From positions 2,916,501 to 2,980,500 of the forward strand of contig CM034135.1 in the NCBI GenBank assembly GCA_019914995.1: a stretch of 64,000 nucleotides of DNA. Direction: 5' to 3'. Shown here piece by piece: positions 1 through 13,100 of this stretch. This DNA comes from Acanthochlamys bracteata. Its lineage: Eukaryota; Streptophyta; Magnoliopsida; Pandanales; Velloziaceae. Each line of letters begins with the position of its first letter. The first letter of the stretch is position 1. A program made the translations under genes and the position numbers. The notes below the pieces were generated by a model, which saw nothing but the letters and a program-made list of their open reading frames with translations, was not told the origin of the DNA and ran no database searches.

Positions 1-1745
1 AGGCGGTGGAGTCACGGTGTATGACATATTTGGGACGAGAACCGTCGGTGATTTGGACGTGAAGCTACATAGACATGAAGAAGAATTTGTCAAATCTGGA
101 GCCCAGGAATTGTGACAATAAATATTTCTTGCACTGCAGAGAATGAACGGGGAATGAATTTGAAGAATTGAGTACTGATGAATTTGAAGAATGTACGTTG
201 TGTGGCGAACTTGAGGAAGGGTAATTAATTTGGAGTTAAACTGCCTTCAAGAATTTGGTGAATTTTTCGAGAAGACGTTTAAATTATCCAATCTCAAAAT
301 CTTTGTTTTTTCTTGGATATAGATAGAAACCATGACAAAATACTATTGCATCCCGGACTCCCGAGCCTCTGTTTTACCTAACTAAAAAATTACTAACAGT
401 GAAACATAAACTAAATCATATTTAAAAATAATATATAGTTCAATCGTAAATAAATACATCACTGATCGATAGAAAACGGTACATGCCAGAACGCAATGTG
501 GAACAAAAATAGAGCAAGAGTAAACTCTTATTCCAACTCTCAAGTAAATTACTTCAGATGGTCCAACGGAAGCGTTTTAGTTAACTCTCATTTCAATTCT
601 CAAAACTTGCAAATGCTCCTAACAAGAGGGCATATAGTATAGTTCGATGACTAGAAGATTTCTACCAGGTTTCGTTACTTACGGAGCACGTGAAGACCAA
701 AACGAAAAACAAACAGAAGTTCTGAACAACAAACAAAAACGAAACTGTGGACAAGAACATGGAGAGCAACATCAACATGGACGTCAAAAACTTGAGACGT
801 CAAAGAAAATTTCATTTCATCCGATTTGAAAATTCCTAAGGTTCACGAAAGTTTCAAGGTTCATGACAGCAACGCGAAAATTCTTAAGGTTCATGACAGC
901 AGCGTAGCTTTGCTGAAAGCCTGAAACATGGAAAATCTAAGTCCGACTAATACCCTACCTAATGGCACCACGCCACCATCTCCATTTGCTAGCAATAACT
1001 TGCACGGACTTTCGACTCCAAAAACCACCGAAAACATTGTCAAATGAAAGTTGACTTTCATGGAAACCTCAACCAAGATGATCCTCCAATTTGACGTCAC
1101 CAGTACTTTTATTTATTGAAGCTCCAGAACTTGTATATTTTGAAATTAAGCCTTGTGCCTAGAGGTAATGGAAAGCAAAATAAAAGTAAGTAATGACTAG
1201 CCCCGTTTCCAGCAAGGTGATCAATATTATTGCTCCACAGTTGGTGCAAAGGTAATAAGCTCCATACTTGAAGTGAAAAACCCATAACTTAGTTACATAA
1301 TAGGTCTTTAATATACCTACTTCCAGGGAGCAGTACGTGAGATGTAAATCATTTCCCAACCCTTCTTTTTATCAATAATTTGCCAAAAACAACTTATTTG
1401 CACCAATGCAGAAAATTCACTTCATAAGATCAATAGCGTAACAGCATGGTAAAAGAATCCCTTCCCCCAGAGAACTCATCACTTTTAACATAAAATAACA
1501 GGAGTGATGGTGAATCCAAAGCAATGACTTGAAAACTTGGTATCCAATAGAAACTGGCCAATGAAAGGGTAAATGTAAACAAAGTGAAAAAGGGTCAGCT
1601 TTCTCTCCCTTTTTTATACGATGGAAGGTGAAAACTCTTTTCCTCAGTCTCCTGGAGTAGACTATCCTCAACAAAACCATCTCATGGACAAGACTTCCAT
1701 GAACAAGTTTGATTTCCCACTTCATCAAGAAAGCGACTTAAGGAC
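1..1745. other. Left flank and SAM50 downstream region
   Basis: No gene was recognised here. The part nearest 1745 is the expected 3' untranslated region of the minus-strand SAM50 gene. The open frames in this stretch are short, have no recognisable motif and do not join by plausible splice sites. The sequence from 1 to about 1400 is ordinary AT-rich spacer without a clear repeat boundary. Confidence 0.5.
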
Positions 1746-3985
1746 CTACAATGGGGAGGAAAAGCTGAACTGGAACCCTGTCTTTGCTTTATCGTGCTCA
1801 AACTGCCTCAAGATGTAACAGTAGTTTATCTGTATAAATACAGCCGTTTGTAAGAAGATTGTTAGACTAATTACCCAACTTTGCTTTATAATAATGATTC
1901 AGAACAAGAAAAAGAAGTAAGAACTAACCTCCAACCGAAACAGTTTGGTGGGAACAATCATGCCAACTCCAACTGAGCTTCGAAAACTTTGCAAAAATTT
2001 CTGAGGAGAAAATCTTTTAAACTCATTTTCAGATAATTTTGCAACATTACCGGCACATACAAAAGCATGACCATGTATTCCTGCTTCTCTGAAGAGCTTT
2101 AATGGAAGATCAAATGAAAAGTCAGCAAAAGCAGTAACAGCTAGATCACCCCCCAAGGCATCTCTTCCTGAAGTAACACTGGCCTCATCAGTATCACTTT
2201 TGCTTGGAATAAACCTTCTAGCATCTGTTGGGCCCAACCCCCTTGTCTTAAATCCTAGCAGAGCAACGGGTCCTCCTTGCGTGCAAACTGGGGAAAGAGC
2301 ACCTCCCATGTAGAACCTTTCGGGCAGTGGTGTTGGTTTGCTCAGAAAATTTTTTCCCCAAGGGAATATAAGACCTGCAGAGACCCCAAGGTTGACAGCA
2401 CTATTGTAAATTCCCAAAGGAAAAGCCCCTCGAAGATCAAAATCCTGTAAATTAAAAAGAGATCAGTTGATTACATCAACTTTTACACAAGGCACCAGCA
2501 TGTCAACGAACTCAGTATATTTATTGCACAACACTAAAGTGAAATGAGTAAGTAGAACCACATTTGTTTTTTAAAAAAAAGATATCAAGAGCATACTCTG
2601 TTACATGGAGGAATAGAAACATAATATTGAAGACCTTATCTTTATCACCTTAACAACCATTTAGGTAACCCAAGAAGAATCTGCTGTCCTTACTACTTCA
2701 TCGGGACTAGCCCCTGTGTTCCTCACTCTATTAACTCTCATTGATAATGTCATATATAGCATTGAATACACAGTGATCCTAGCAGAAGTTTTACCAATTT
2801 CTGTATCCTAACTTCTCAAATTTCTCTCTGACTGTGTGTTTCAAACCTAACAGCACAACTTGCCGATACACAACAATTGCAGCTGTAAAAAGTGAGTCTA
2901 TTCACCAAATTTTTGTATCAGAGACCTTTACTATTATGTCCTATACCTATTTCACAGCTAAAAAGTACAGCATCACTCATACTGGGCTAGCTATGTTGCC
3001 AATGCGCATGACAAAGGAAATAAACCATACAAAAAGATATATACAAGTAACTTTTTGTTGTGTGAAGCACCTTTAACCACTGATGTACTAATGTGATCAA
3101 GGAGAAAAGGATACCATGAACAAAGAGGTATTCTTGGCGAACAAGCTCATGATGCACTCAAGGTATGCCATTCATCCAAAATCCAGAAGATATAAAATAT
3201 CGAGATTATGATTTCACATAATGCCTTAGAAAATATGAATGTTTAGGCACATAAAGCCACAGCCCTGGCCATAGCTTCAAATTTCTGAAAGCAAGAACTT
3301 CTTAAATTAGTGTTTCCCCTATTTGTTTTCTTCATCATTTCATGAAGTGGAAGATGCATATTCAAACACATGAACACCTCCAACTTAGCTATAGAACAAC
3401 TCTTCAAGTGTGTTTAAGAGGCATGCCCTCATTAGGAAGGGGATCTCTAAAACAAGCACAAAGTGTCAAGTTTCCAAAATTCAGCAAGGTACATCAATGA
3501 TCAGTGCATGTCATGTATTTGATTTAGTTCCTCATTCAAAGTTATAGCTTTTATCACAATAAAGTGCTCTAACATAATGAAGTGCAATGACAAGTATTAT
3601 ATATATATAGGGGCACCCCACCCTTAGGGGCATCTTAGGGCACCCCCTTCTAAAAAGGTGTGTAAAAGATTTTAAATATAATTTCCACTATTGGATATGA
3701 AACTATAAGTTATAAATACGGTAACAAAATTGTAGCTCAATCGAATTACAAATTAATCTCCATCAAATTTTTGTCAAAATGATATAAAAAAAATAAAACT
3801 CTTTATCAAAGTTTATTATTTATATTATTTGATCAAGCCCCGAATTGAGGTTGATTCGTTTTCCTATTGAGTTAAAATTTTATCAGCATATTTATTACTA
3901 ATAGTTGTTCATATCTAACGGTGGAGATGAAATTTGAAATTCTAAATAAAAAAAAGTGCCCCGAAGAATGGCCCCCTATCATCAT

Positions 3986-4022
<37 letters not shown>

Positions 4023-5695
4023 ACAGGTTACCTATTGAAACAGCTACTGTAAAGCTACATGGGTAAGGAGAAAAGATCAAACCTGTCGTATGAATTGTAC
4101 ACTACGGCTATCGGGTATGAGACCACCAACTTGAGTTGTTGAAAGGAAAGCATACCCACTTGTTGGCCTCAAATGTGAATCTCTTGTATCAAGTTTGTAT
4201 GTGTATTTTGCCGAAGATACAAGGCCATGTCCTAACAGCCTCCTTATAGACTTGGATGCCATGCGCATTGGGTCACTTAAGGTCCTCCACGCAAGAACGT
4301 ATGACAAGTCATGATTCTTTGTTGAGAGCAAGCCAAATGAAAGACCCAGAATGCGTTCTTGATATGATGAGAGCTTTAAGCAATCTTGAGACTGCAGATA
4401 TACTCTTGTATTAAAAGGAGTTGGTATTGCTTTAAATCTAGGTAACGAAAGCCCAAAACTAATTTCTGATGTTTGGCCCCAATGATATGCCCCTGAAGCA
4501 TCCCAAATATCACCATAACCAAAAAAGTTCTTCAGTTTGAGTGATCCTTCAAGCGACCAGGCCCTAGTCTAAAAGAATTTAAAACTTTGTAAGAAAACAA
4601 TGAAGTAATAGAACTGTGCAAAGAGAACATGTGTAGTATTTGGTAAACTACTGGTCAATAAGATGAGACAAATGGAGTTCAATCCTAGCCGCATTTCTTC
4701 AAATAAAATATGCAAAACCACGTTCTGAACATATAGATTCCAGCATTCCAAAATAAATGGGAGATCAGTGTATAAGCCAGAACATAATATATTACGTAGA
4801 ACGAATATCAATATATGCTTAATTTGATGCAATTACCATGTAAATATAACTTGGAATGCTTGAAAAGCATGTACTTTATCCCAAATACAATCCCCTGCTT
4901 ACCATATAAAACGCTTTAAGTAATATAATCAATTATTAAACCCATTAGCAGCAAAAACACCAGATATGGAATTTAGAAAGTACCGAATTGAAGTGTTACT
5001 ACAGATGCCAACTCTTGTATTTGCAAATGAAAACAGATGCAATCAAACGAAAATAAACTACAGATTTATATAACAATCACATGTTTCAAACGACATATAG
5101 CAAACATATAGCAAAAGCAATGCGGATTAAAATTTAACAGAACCCTTCACTATAAAAATCAGGACAGCTAACTTACATCAGGCTGAGAGAAGATTCCAAT
5201 ATCACCAGTAAGTGGATTCTTCGCCTCAACAACTTCAATAACAACATTAGCAGTACCAGTTAGCTCCTTTGGGCCAGCATCAAGCGTGATTGACACAGAA
5301 TCAAACACGTCGAGCCTTCTCAACCGCGCGTTAGCAACAGCAGCAGCCTGGATCAACTCCTGCATTGTCGACGCTTCACGGAGCGGGATTAATACCTCCG
5401 CCTCGATCAAAGCGTCTTTTGTCCGTTTGTTACCGCGAATGATGACGTCATGAACACGTAACCGCACCGGGCCTGCTGATAACCTGCCCAATAAATCATT
5501 TAACCTCTCCCGCTCTGTCTCTGGTTGCTGCTGTTTCTGATCATCAACATCATCATCATCAATGGCTTCCCCATTCCGTTCTTCATACTCGTTCTCATCC
5601 TCTCCCTCATCCCGGTTGTTGTTTTCTTCTTCTTCCTCTTCTCGATTAGTTTCAAGTTTTTCTTCGTTGATCTCGCGATCAGATGTGGTCGCCAT
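1746..5695 (-). CDS. SAM50: SAM50/OMP85-type mitochondrial outer membrane beta-barrel assembly protein
   Basis: This gene encodes the core subunit of the sorting and assembly machinery, which inserts beta-barrel proteins into the mitochondrial outer membrane. Four coding exons join in frame: 5177-5695, 4083-4568, 1929-2444 and 1746-1829, giving 534 residues, close to the usual plant length of about 520. The N-terminus (residues 1-70) is a very acidic linker rich in Glu, Asp and Asn. A single POTRA-like segment follows (about 75-165, including VRLRVHDVIIRGNKRT). The rest is the OMP85 barrel (for example LKNFFGYGDIWD, FDLRGAFPLG), ending in FSFSSPL. I chose the ATG at 5695 (MATTSDREIN); an in-frame ATG at 5737 would add 14 residues. 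Intron 2 (2445-4082) carries a foldback element. The assignment rests on remembered family features and is firm. Confidence 0.93.
3595..4019. repeat. AT-rich foldback (MITE-like) element in SAM50 intron 2
   Basis: The segment lies between TATA-rich ends. Its core has two arms (about 3721-3785 and 3815-3885) that are imperfect inverted copies of each other: CTCAATCGAATTAC on the left faces TTTGATCAAG and TATTGAGTTAAAATTTTA on the right. A related element with the same core lies at 16790-17184. The right edge runs into a (TA)n microsatellite at 3988-4019. The ends are inferred from similarity and are not exact. It should be spliced out with the intron. Confidence 0.6.
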
Positions 5696-5997
5696 TAGAG
5701 AGAGGGTGATTGAAGAAAAAATAACAGGGCTGAGCAAGCAAGCAGACGAAAGCCGGCGGCGGCGGTTTTGTTAACGAAGTGGACCGATTGTTCGGTTTGG
5801 ATCGAGTTGTGGGAATAATTTCATCTAACCCCTTACCTTATGCAATGTTATTTAGTACACCCGAAATAATAGCTCTTTTGTTGAATGTTTGTTGTTATTT
5901 GAAAATAAGGAGGGGATTTCGAAAATTAAACGGCTGTTGTCTTCAAAATTCGAACGGAGTCCAATTGGTTCAATACTGTGTTTCTTTAACAACGGCC
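5696..5997. promoter_or_regulatory. Shared divergent promoter of SAM50 and BMF3
   Basis: Only 302 bases separate the two start codons, so both 5' leaders and core promoters must lie here. No clear TATA box is seen in either direction. There is a CCAAT-type sequence (CCAATTGG near 5961-5968). Three AACGG pentamers occur at 5929-5933, 5953-5957 and 5991-5995, all on the BMF3 side and in BMF3 orientation. AACGG is the core of the MSA element bound by MYB3R factors at G2/M genes. The link to mitotic expression is inference. Confidence 0.6.
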
Positions 5998-8810
5998 ATG
6001 GCGGAAAATTCACAGAACGGACTATTATCGTCTCTGGTTGCAGAGATCAAGAGTTATTCTGGCGAAGATCCATTACTTCCATGGCTAAGGTTAGAATCAA
6101 AACATTCGCCATGGTTTTTTTCGAGTTATTTTGGGTTTCTGTGATCGATTCTATAATCGTTCTGCTTTAGGGGAATAAACAGAATGCTGGAGCTGTTACC
6201 GGCCAACGTACTCAGTGATAAGCTTCCCCGATTCCTTCAGAAATGTGTCCAGACCTTTGAATCTGATAAACGTTACCGCAACGATCCGCGATATCTTCGC
6301 GTCTGGATCCAGTTGGTAAATATTAATTGATGATTTAAGAAGTTGTACCAATTTTGATGCAGATTAAAAACACCTAATTGCGAAATTGCTTTTATGAGTG
6401 TGCTGTTATTGTTATTTTTCGGCACTTAGCAGTACTACTCTTATGTGCTTATTATTGCAAAGAGCATCTTCACTGAAGCCCGAGATTGAAACTATGATAC
6501 AAGGAAGACTTCAGCGTCAGTTTGTCATTGTTCAATTAACACCATATGCGGTTTGTGCTTCTATGAGGTTGCTTTTTGGCATCCTCCTTAAATATTTTGT
6601 GTTTATAGTTGTGCAGACTTTTTAACCTCTTTTGATCCTGATTTGCTCCCTAGTTTCAAGCTCGCAACATGATTGCTTGAGTGATTTCTTCAAGTAACAT
6701 GGTCCATTTCAGATTATGTAGTTTAGGTTGGTTAATGTATGACATAAGCTACTTCTACGGGTGAAACTTGACTCTTTATGTCTTAGATGGACTATGTTGA
6801 TGATGCAAAGCCGATTTTAAGAAAGATGGAAAAGCAGAAGATAGGGCTAAAGAGGGCTACTTTTTACACTGCTTATGCTTTGTATTATGAGAAGAAGAAG
6901 AAGTTCGAGGATGCAGAAAGAATGTACCATTTGGGAGTACAAAAGTAAGACATCTGCAGTAAGTTGAATAATTTCGTATATATCCCAAGTGAACACACTT
7001 TACATTACGTCTTAGTTTTTTCCTTGTTTCGTTTTTTTTAATATAATTAATAATTTTGTGACCCTTGGTTTCAAGTTTCCCGGATCAGAGAATTTCTCAG
7101 ATATTGACTTATTCCTGTTAAGCTTGATTTATCATAGTCAAACTTTATATAGCCTTGCAGAGCCTGCCTCTGTGTTACACTCCGCGTATGAACAATTTCT
7201 GTCTCGCATGGAGGTGTGCAAGAAAAGGAAAGCCAAAGTATGTCTTTCCCGTTGCAGCATTTACTGATATAGAGACCTTCGAGCGTTACAACTAGTAGAA
7301 AATTTTCAGGTGCAGGAAGCATTGTCGATGACTAGGATATCAGCTGGTAGTAGGACTTCCCCCAAATGCAATATCAACACAAATAAAACTTCAGAAGGTT
7401 CAGCCCGTGTACCTTCCAACTTGTCAACCTTGTTCCTCTTATACTTTCTAACTGATTTCATGCCTATGGAACTTAATACTGAGGAACTTGTTTACAGGGA
7501 CCAAGGACACCAAAGATTCTTCTGACATAAAAACTTGCATGGCTATGACTCAAAGCAGAAGTGCTCAGATTTCTCTTCCTGAAGCTGTTGGAAGCTGTAA
7601 AGGTAGCAAGTTATATGCTCACTCTGCCTCTAGATTACTGAGTGCATCATTCCTAGCTTTCAACAGAGGGATGTCCTGTATTCATCACTTGTGCTCATGA
7701 TCTTCAGGGACTAAAACCAACACCGATGACAGGGGAAATGCCAAGTCAACCTCACTTCCTGGTGATGAAACTGTCATAGTTAAATTTGTTGATTCTGCAA
7801 TTGTTGGGAAATCTGCAGCTGAAGATGCCTGCCATCATGGTCTAGTGGAACCTACAATTAACACGAAGGAAGCCATAAATGCAATAAGTAACATGTTCCG
7901 AGAGCCTTTGGAGACTGAACCCAAGGCCCCCAAAAAATCAACTCGAAGTACAGTTAAAGAAGCTGACCATGGAAGTGATATTGCAGTATATGTTGACGAA
8001 GATTTGAAAGGACAGACAAACTTGGATAAGCAGAGAGCTAAAGATCAGAATCATAAGCTTAGCATTCAAAGTTCACCCAAAGCAAGAGGTACAGAGACTC
8101 ATCGGCCATTTGTTGGAGCATTTGAAATATACGTCGATGGCAAGGATCAAATAGATCTTGGGAATAAAAAAGATATGAAAAATGCCATGGAAAGTCGGCA
8201 GAAAAAGTCCAAATCTGGATTAAGTGGAACTGGCAGAAGTCTTGTCGTACATGACAATCCAACTTTACAGAAAGATGACACGGTTATACAAAAATTCATA
8301 GGATCAGCTGTTTTTAGTGAACCCAAAGTCGAAAATGCTTGCCACCATGGGTTGGTAGATCCCACCATCAACATGAAAGAGGCAATGAATGACATAAACC
8401 ATATGTTTGGAAAGCCACTAGAGACTATCAGGGTCAACAAACGGAAGAAGAAGTTGCAACTACACCAAAAGAAACCAGATATATCAAAATTTACCATATT
8501 AGGTGATAATGATCTAGAAGAAGCTGCCAAAGATAAATTGGCCGATTGGAAGCCAGTTAGTGATGGATTTTTCATATTGGCTGATGAAGATGCAACAGAA
8601 AACTCACAAAAATCATTAAACTTAAATGAAGCCAGACATAAGTTCCATATATTAACTGATTGTACTGATGCAGAAGATGGTGTAGTATGTCAGTCTTCAA
8701 GAATTAATTGCGAGTCTGAAAACAAAGATGGTTTATTTGAGCCAACTGTTTTTACAAAAGAAGCCATTGCTGACATAAATAAGATGTTTGGAAGGCCATT
8801 GGATTTTTAG
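5998..8810 (+). CDS. BMF3: BUB1/MAD3 family spindle checkpoint protein, BMF3-like
   Basis: The product belongs to the BUB1/MAD3 family, which acts in the spindle assembly checkpoint at kinetochores. Seven exons join in frame: 5998-6089, 6171-6315, 6787-6944, 7153-7237, 7310-7397, 7498-7602 and 7708-8810, giving 591 residues. The first 170 residues are the MAD3/BUB1 region I TPR-like domain (LPWLR, FESDKRYRNDPRYLRVWIQ, FYTAYALYYEKKKKFEDAE, SAYEQFLSRME). No kinase domain follows, and I see no KEN box. The last exon is low in predicted order but carries repeated motifs: EPTINTKEA...MF..PLE at 272-293, 442-464 and 569-591, and F-x-I-[YL]-x-D sequences near 316, 363, 486, 512 and 537. The arrangement without kinase fits plant BMF3 better than BUB1. 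From memory, the Arabidopsis homologue also lies beside an OMP85 gene. Confidence 0.85.
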
Positions 8811-10130
8811 ACCAAGGCGATGTAAGTGACCTCGATTTAGTTTTTAAGTATGTAAAGGTTTGAGTTTACATGTTTGTGGAGAAACTTCTTTCAATGAGGT
8901 GTCCTTGGCCTCTAGTATTGCTGCACAGTCTGCAGGAGATAATGTGTTTTTCTCTGTTGGACTTGATGTTTCAGGCTCACTTGATTTTGCTGGATCAAAG
9001 TAGTATTGGCTTGTTTATGCTGCCCTGGACGTCCTGCCGCAAGAAACAATATGTAACATTTTTTGTGCTTCATATGAAAGCCAGAGGATAAGCTTTTTAC
9101 TTCAAGTGAAAGAAGCGGAGTTAGTGACATTGAATTCTATGACTCTCTTATGCAACACTTGTATCATGGATTTTTGGCAACCATATTTTGTGTTTGCAAT
9201 TGTGCAGACCATAAAATCATATGCAATATGCATAGTTATAGAGAGTACTACAAATGGCAATAATGGTAGTCGTTGCATTGACTTGGGGCCTTGGACCTGA
9301 TACTTACAGAAGTTAGTTCTTTAAAGGTGCATTGTCTATTGTTGATTGCATACTAAATCCATTCCCGACAGATTTGGATGGATCTTGATAAAGTAATTTG
9401 CTTTCGTTTTTTTCAGTAAATGCTTATTTTGGAGAAATGAACGAATTTGTTAAAGAGCTTTGGTGAATTATTACCCGTAGAAAGCAGTCGTGCTTATTAT
9501 CGGTGCGATTGACGTTGCTTCTAAAAATACTTTTTTAATTTTGTATTTTAAGTTTTTTAATAAATATTTTATAATATTTTATAAAATTGATTTAAAATTT
9601 TAAAATATATTATAAAATATTTTTTATAATATAACTTATTTTTTAATTTTTTTATTTCAGAAAATATTTTTACTAAGTAATTTCAATTTTCTATGGCTTT
9701 CTTCGTTGGCCTTCCAACTCATTACATCCGGTTCATTAGCTTGTATATATTTCGGCACGAAAGTTCTTGCCGACAGGGTCAATGACTGTTCAGTCTGATA
9801 ACCGATTATTTGACAAATTTTAGACCGCATATTTCTGTTTCACAATTTCTGTGGCATAGGAAACAGTCAAGCAGGAAAATAGCAATATACTTTTTCTTTT
9901 TTCCCAAGAACAATCTTTACTGATGCTTTTCACAATTGAAGCTTTACCGCTATAGGCACTTTACAAACACGGTCCGCTGAACATACTAACCTCCCCGGCC
10001 ACCTAATCCGTACACCTGCTTTTCGTTACACACTAGGGCTGGAATAATATGCCAATAACATGTTCTAGAAAATTTTATAAAATGAAAGAAATGAAGTAAA
10101 ATTTCTACATACAGAAACTTCAACCAAGTC
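8811..10130. other. Convergent spacer between BMF3 and the pseudokinase gene
   Basis: Two minus/plus genes converge here, so both 3' untranslated regions fall in this interval. Reading frames at 8870-9300 are short and show no family features. An AT-rich repeat unit of the dispersed type found elsewhere in the window occupies about 9512-9690, where long runs of A and T form imperfect inverted halves. Confidence 0.45.
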
Positions 10131-13100
10131 TTAGTTAGCCTCTGTAGACACAATCTCAAGCTCAGCCCACCACAACGGAGATATTTTGGGAGCCGCTCCT
10201 TCTGGTGTAATTCCAGTAATCTCTCGTAACCGGCTAACAATCTCAGTCATTGTTGGTCTCTTATTAAAATTGTGTGGGCTAATGCAGGACCATATGACAT
10301 CAGACAAATCTCTAAGTTGTTCCTCGGGGATTGCTTCTAGAGTAGGGTCTGCCATTTCCCTAAGCGGTCTCTGTCCTTGAAAATAACCCGAAGACCAGAG
10401 TACAAGTAGGCCACTGTCCTCAGAGAAGGGCCGCTTACCAGATAGTATCTCTAACAAAAGTAACCCAAACTTATATACAATGAGCTCTTTGCCTGACAAT
10501 TGAGATACTGGCTTGCTAGAGTCCCTGGAAGGTGATTCTACTTCTTTCCCTCCATTCCAAAACTCAAGATTGGAGATCTTGGCAGCGAAATCCTCAGTTA
10601 GGTAGATAGAAGAGGAGTCCAACTTATCAAATATGACAGGTGGGTCAAGCTGTTGCATGTGTTCCAAGCAGTAAGCTATGCCCATTGCCACTCGAAGTCT
10701 TGTAGCCCAGTCCAAGTGTTCAACTTCTCTTACTGCAAGTACAACAAAAAACAAATTTAGGGAAGCAACAACAATTAGCAGGGAAAAAATGGAACTTTCA
10801 TGAACTACATACAAAATCCTACTACAGCAAAGAAAATTCGTAAATAAAAGAAATGTAAAAAATGCATAGATTATAACATAAGGATTCAGAACCTTGGATA
10901 TGTTACTCGGTTTGTTACTAGACAACTTGGTAGAGCTTTTAACATTGTAAGATAATACTGAACCATGTTAAAAGCTTATAGCCACATAATGTATATGAAT
11001 ACCAAACCCTGCTGATTCTGAGTGATTTCATAAAAAACTTTATTTCTAGAACAAGGAGAGAATATGGCTAACAATCAGAAGTTATCCAAATACTGTTCAA
11101 ATGGAAACTTTTTACATGAATTTCACTTCTGTTCTACATTCGTTCCACATCGGGGGCAAAAGTCAATTAAGGAGATTAGTAGCAAAGTTGAAGATGACAA
11201 AGTTTAGTTCTCAAGAAAGTTGATACTCACTGTGTAGATGTTCAAAAAGAGTTCCATTTGGAGCATACTCAAAAACCATAATCCTAGTAAAAGGCTCTTC
11301 TTCCTCACAATATCCGAGAAGATTGATAAAATTCTTGTGATTCACTTTGGACAATACAGAAATCTGATAAATAGAACGACGAGTTAGCATGTTGCACAAG
11401 TACACCGCTAAGCAGATAGAATATGATTATAGCTTACTTTCTTCCTAAATTGGGTTTCATAATCTTGCGACCAATCCTTGGATGACATTACTACTGTTGA
11501 AACCACTGCTATTTCAACTCCACTAGATAGTGTGCCCTTATAGAGCATGCATTCTGACAAAGAGCCAATTACATTGCTAAAATCTTCACAGGCTACTTGA
11601 AGTTCTGATCTCTTAAGTACAGGTACACCTGAAAAATGAAACAAACTACCATCAAGACTAAAAAGAAATTTATCAGGAGAGAGAATGATATAAAATGCTT
11701 TCAATTAACCTGTCACAAATGCTTTCCGTAGTTGGCCACTCAAACCAGTTGACCAAGGCTTAACACTTACAACTTTGTTGGCACGGCACAGTATGAAGAG
11801 AATAGCAGATAAAATAAGAAGAAAAAATGCTCCTCCAACTAAGACATATATTTGCCAGTGTACTTTAGATTTTACACTCTCTGTAGTTGATGAGGGAGAA
11901 CTTGCACTAGTTGAAGTGGCCAATGGCGATGCAAGATGTGTACGATTATCTTGATGTTGTTTTGTAGCCAAAGGTGCAGGAGGTAGTACGAGTGAACTAC
12001 TTCTGGAAGGGGGCTCAGATGTGGAAGATCCATTATTATCTTTTGCATGGGAAGGTGCAGATGGAGATGATGAGCCACTATGCCTGGCAAAGTGAGAGGA
12101 CGAAGGTGACGGTGACAGGATAGGGGAAGGTGCTGGTGCCGAGGCTGGTGCATGTTTGTGGTGGTGCCATCTGTGCCTCAATAGTCTTCTACTTACTGCA
12201 TTTCCAGAATTCCTGTAGAAGGAATAACAATTAACAGTAAGAGGCATACCCTCCTACACCTAAGTAAAGTTTCGATCATATTATAAGAATAGCTTCTATC
12301 TTCATACTGGTTTCCAGATCAAGAAGTTCAATTGAAGCTAAGGAATAGAACACATGCATAGTCATAGCACATAGAGAATACATTTAATACGGCCTTCTAA
12401 CAAGATCACCTTTCTTTGGCTCCATTTTCAGCTGCCAGATGGTCTTTGTCTGCCTGAATATCTGAACTGAAATTGAGCTCAAAAAGTTCAGGTTGTATGT
12501 GATCAACAAGTTGTTTGCTTCCGAGTAGCCTGAGATACATCAATGCTTACTCGGTGAGAAACAAAGAACATGTACCACTGAATATTAAGTGCAGTATGAT
12601 ATTCACTCACAGCATACGCAGTGACGGCAGACTTCCACGATCAGATGAAAATGATTCTTCAAAATTGTTCTGGCGCAAGTCCAGTATCTCCAATTTTTGC
12701 AGGTTGCCAATCTCTCTAGGGACACTCCCATACAAAGAATTGTTGTTCAATATGCTGCATGCAAGAAACAGATTAATAATAACAAATCTTATTACTCCAA
12801 AAGAATATCAGTTCAGTGATAAATCCGCCACAAGGACGAAAGAGTTTACGTGATAATGGAATTACTTCTAATATTCGATTCAAAGCCCAATACTGTCTTA
12901 AGGAACCATGACCTTAATTATACCAAAGCTGCACATGTTCACATAGCTAGAAGAGACGTAAATCCTTAGTGCGTGCGTGCGCGCAAGCGTGCACGTGTGT
13001 GAGCTTCAAAGTTGAGACGTCGCAAATATACAACAAGACATATTAGGTAGTCATGCAAGTAAAGTGCCAGCAGTCATGCAACACACATCAAATGAACGAG

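Noticed and set aside
1621..1818. Small plus-strand open frame beside SAM50
   Set aside because: It overlaps the last SAM50 exon on the other strand and is a shadow of that exon and its 3' region.
7845..8810. Separate gene formed only by the last BMF3 exon
   Set aside because: The apparent start is a GTG inside the exon. The frame continues upstream through exon 7 and joins exon 6 in phase, and internal repeats span the supposed start.
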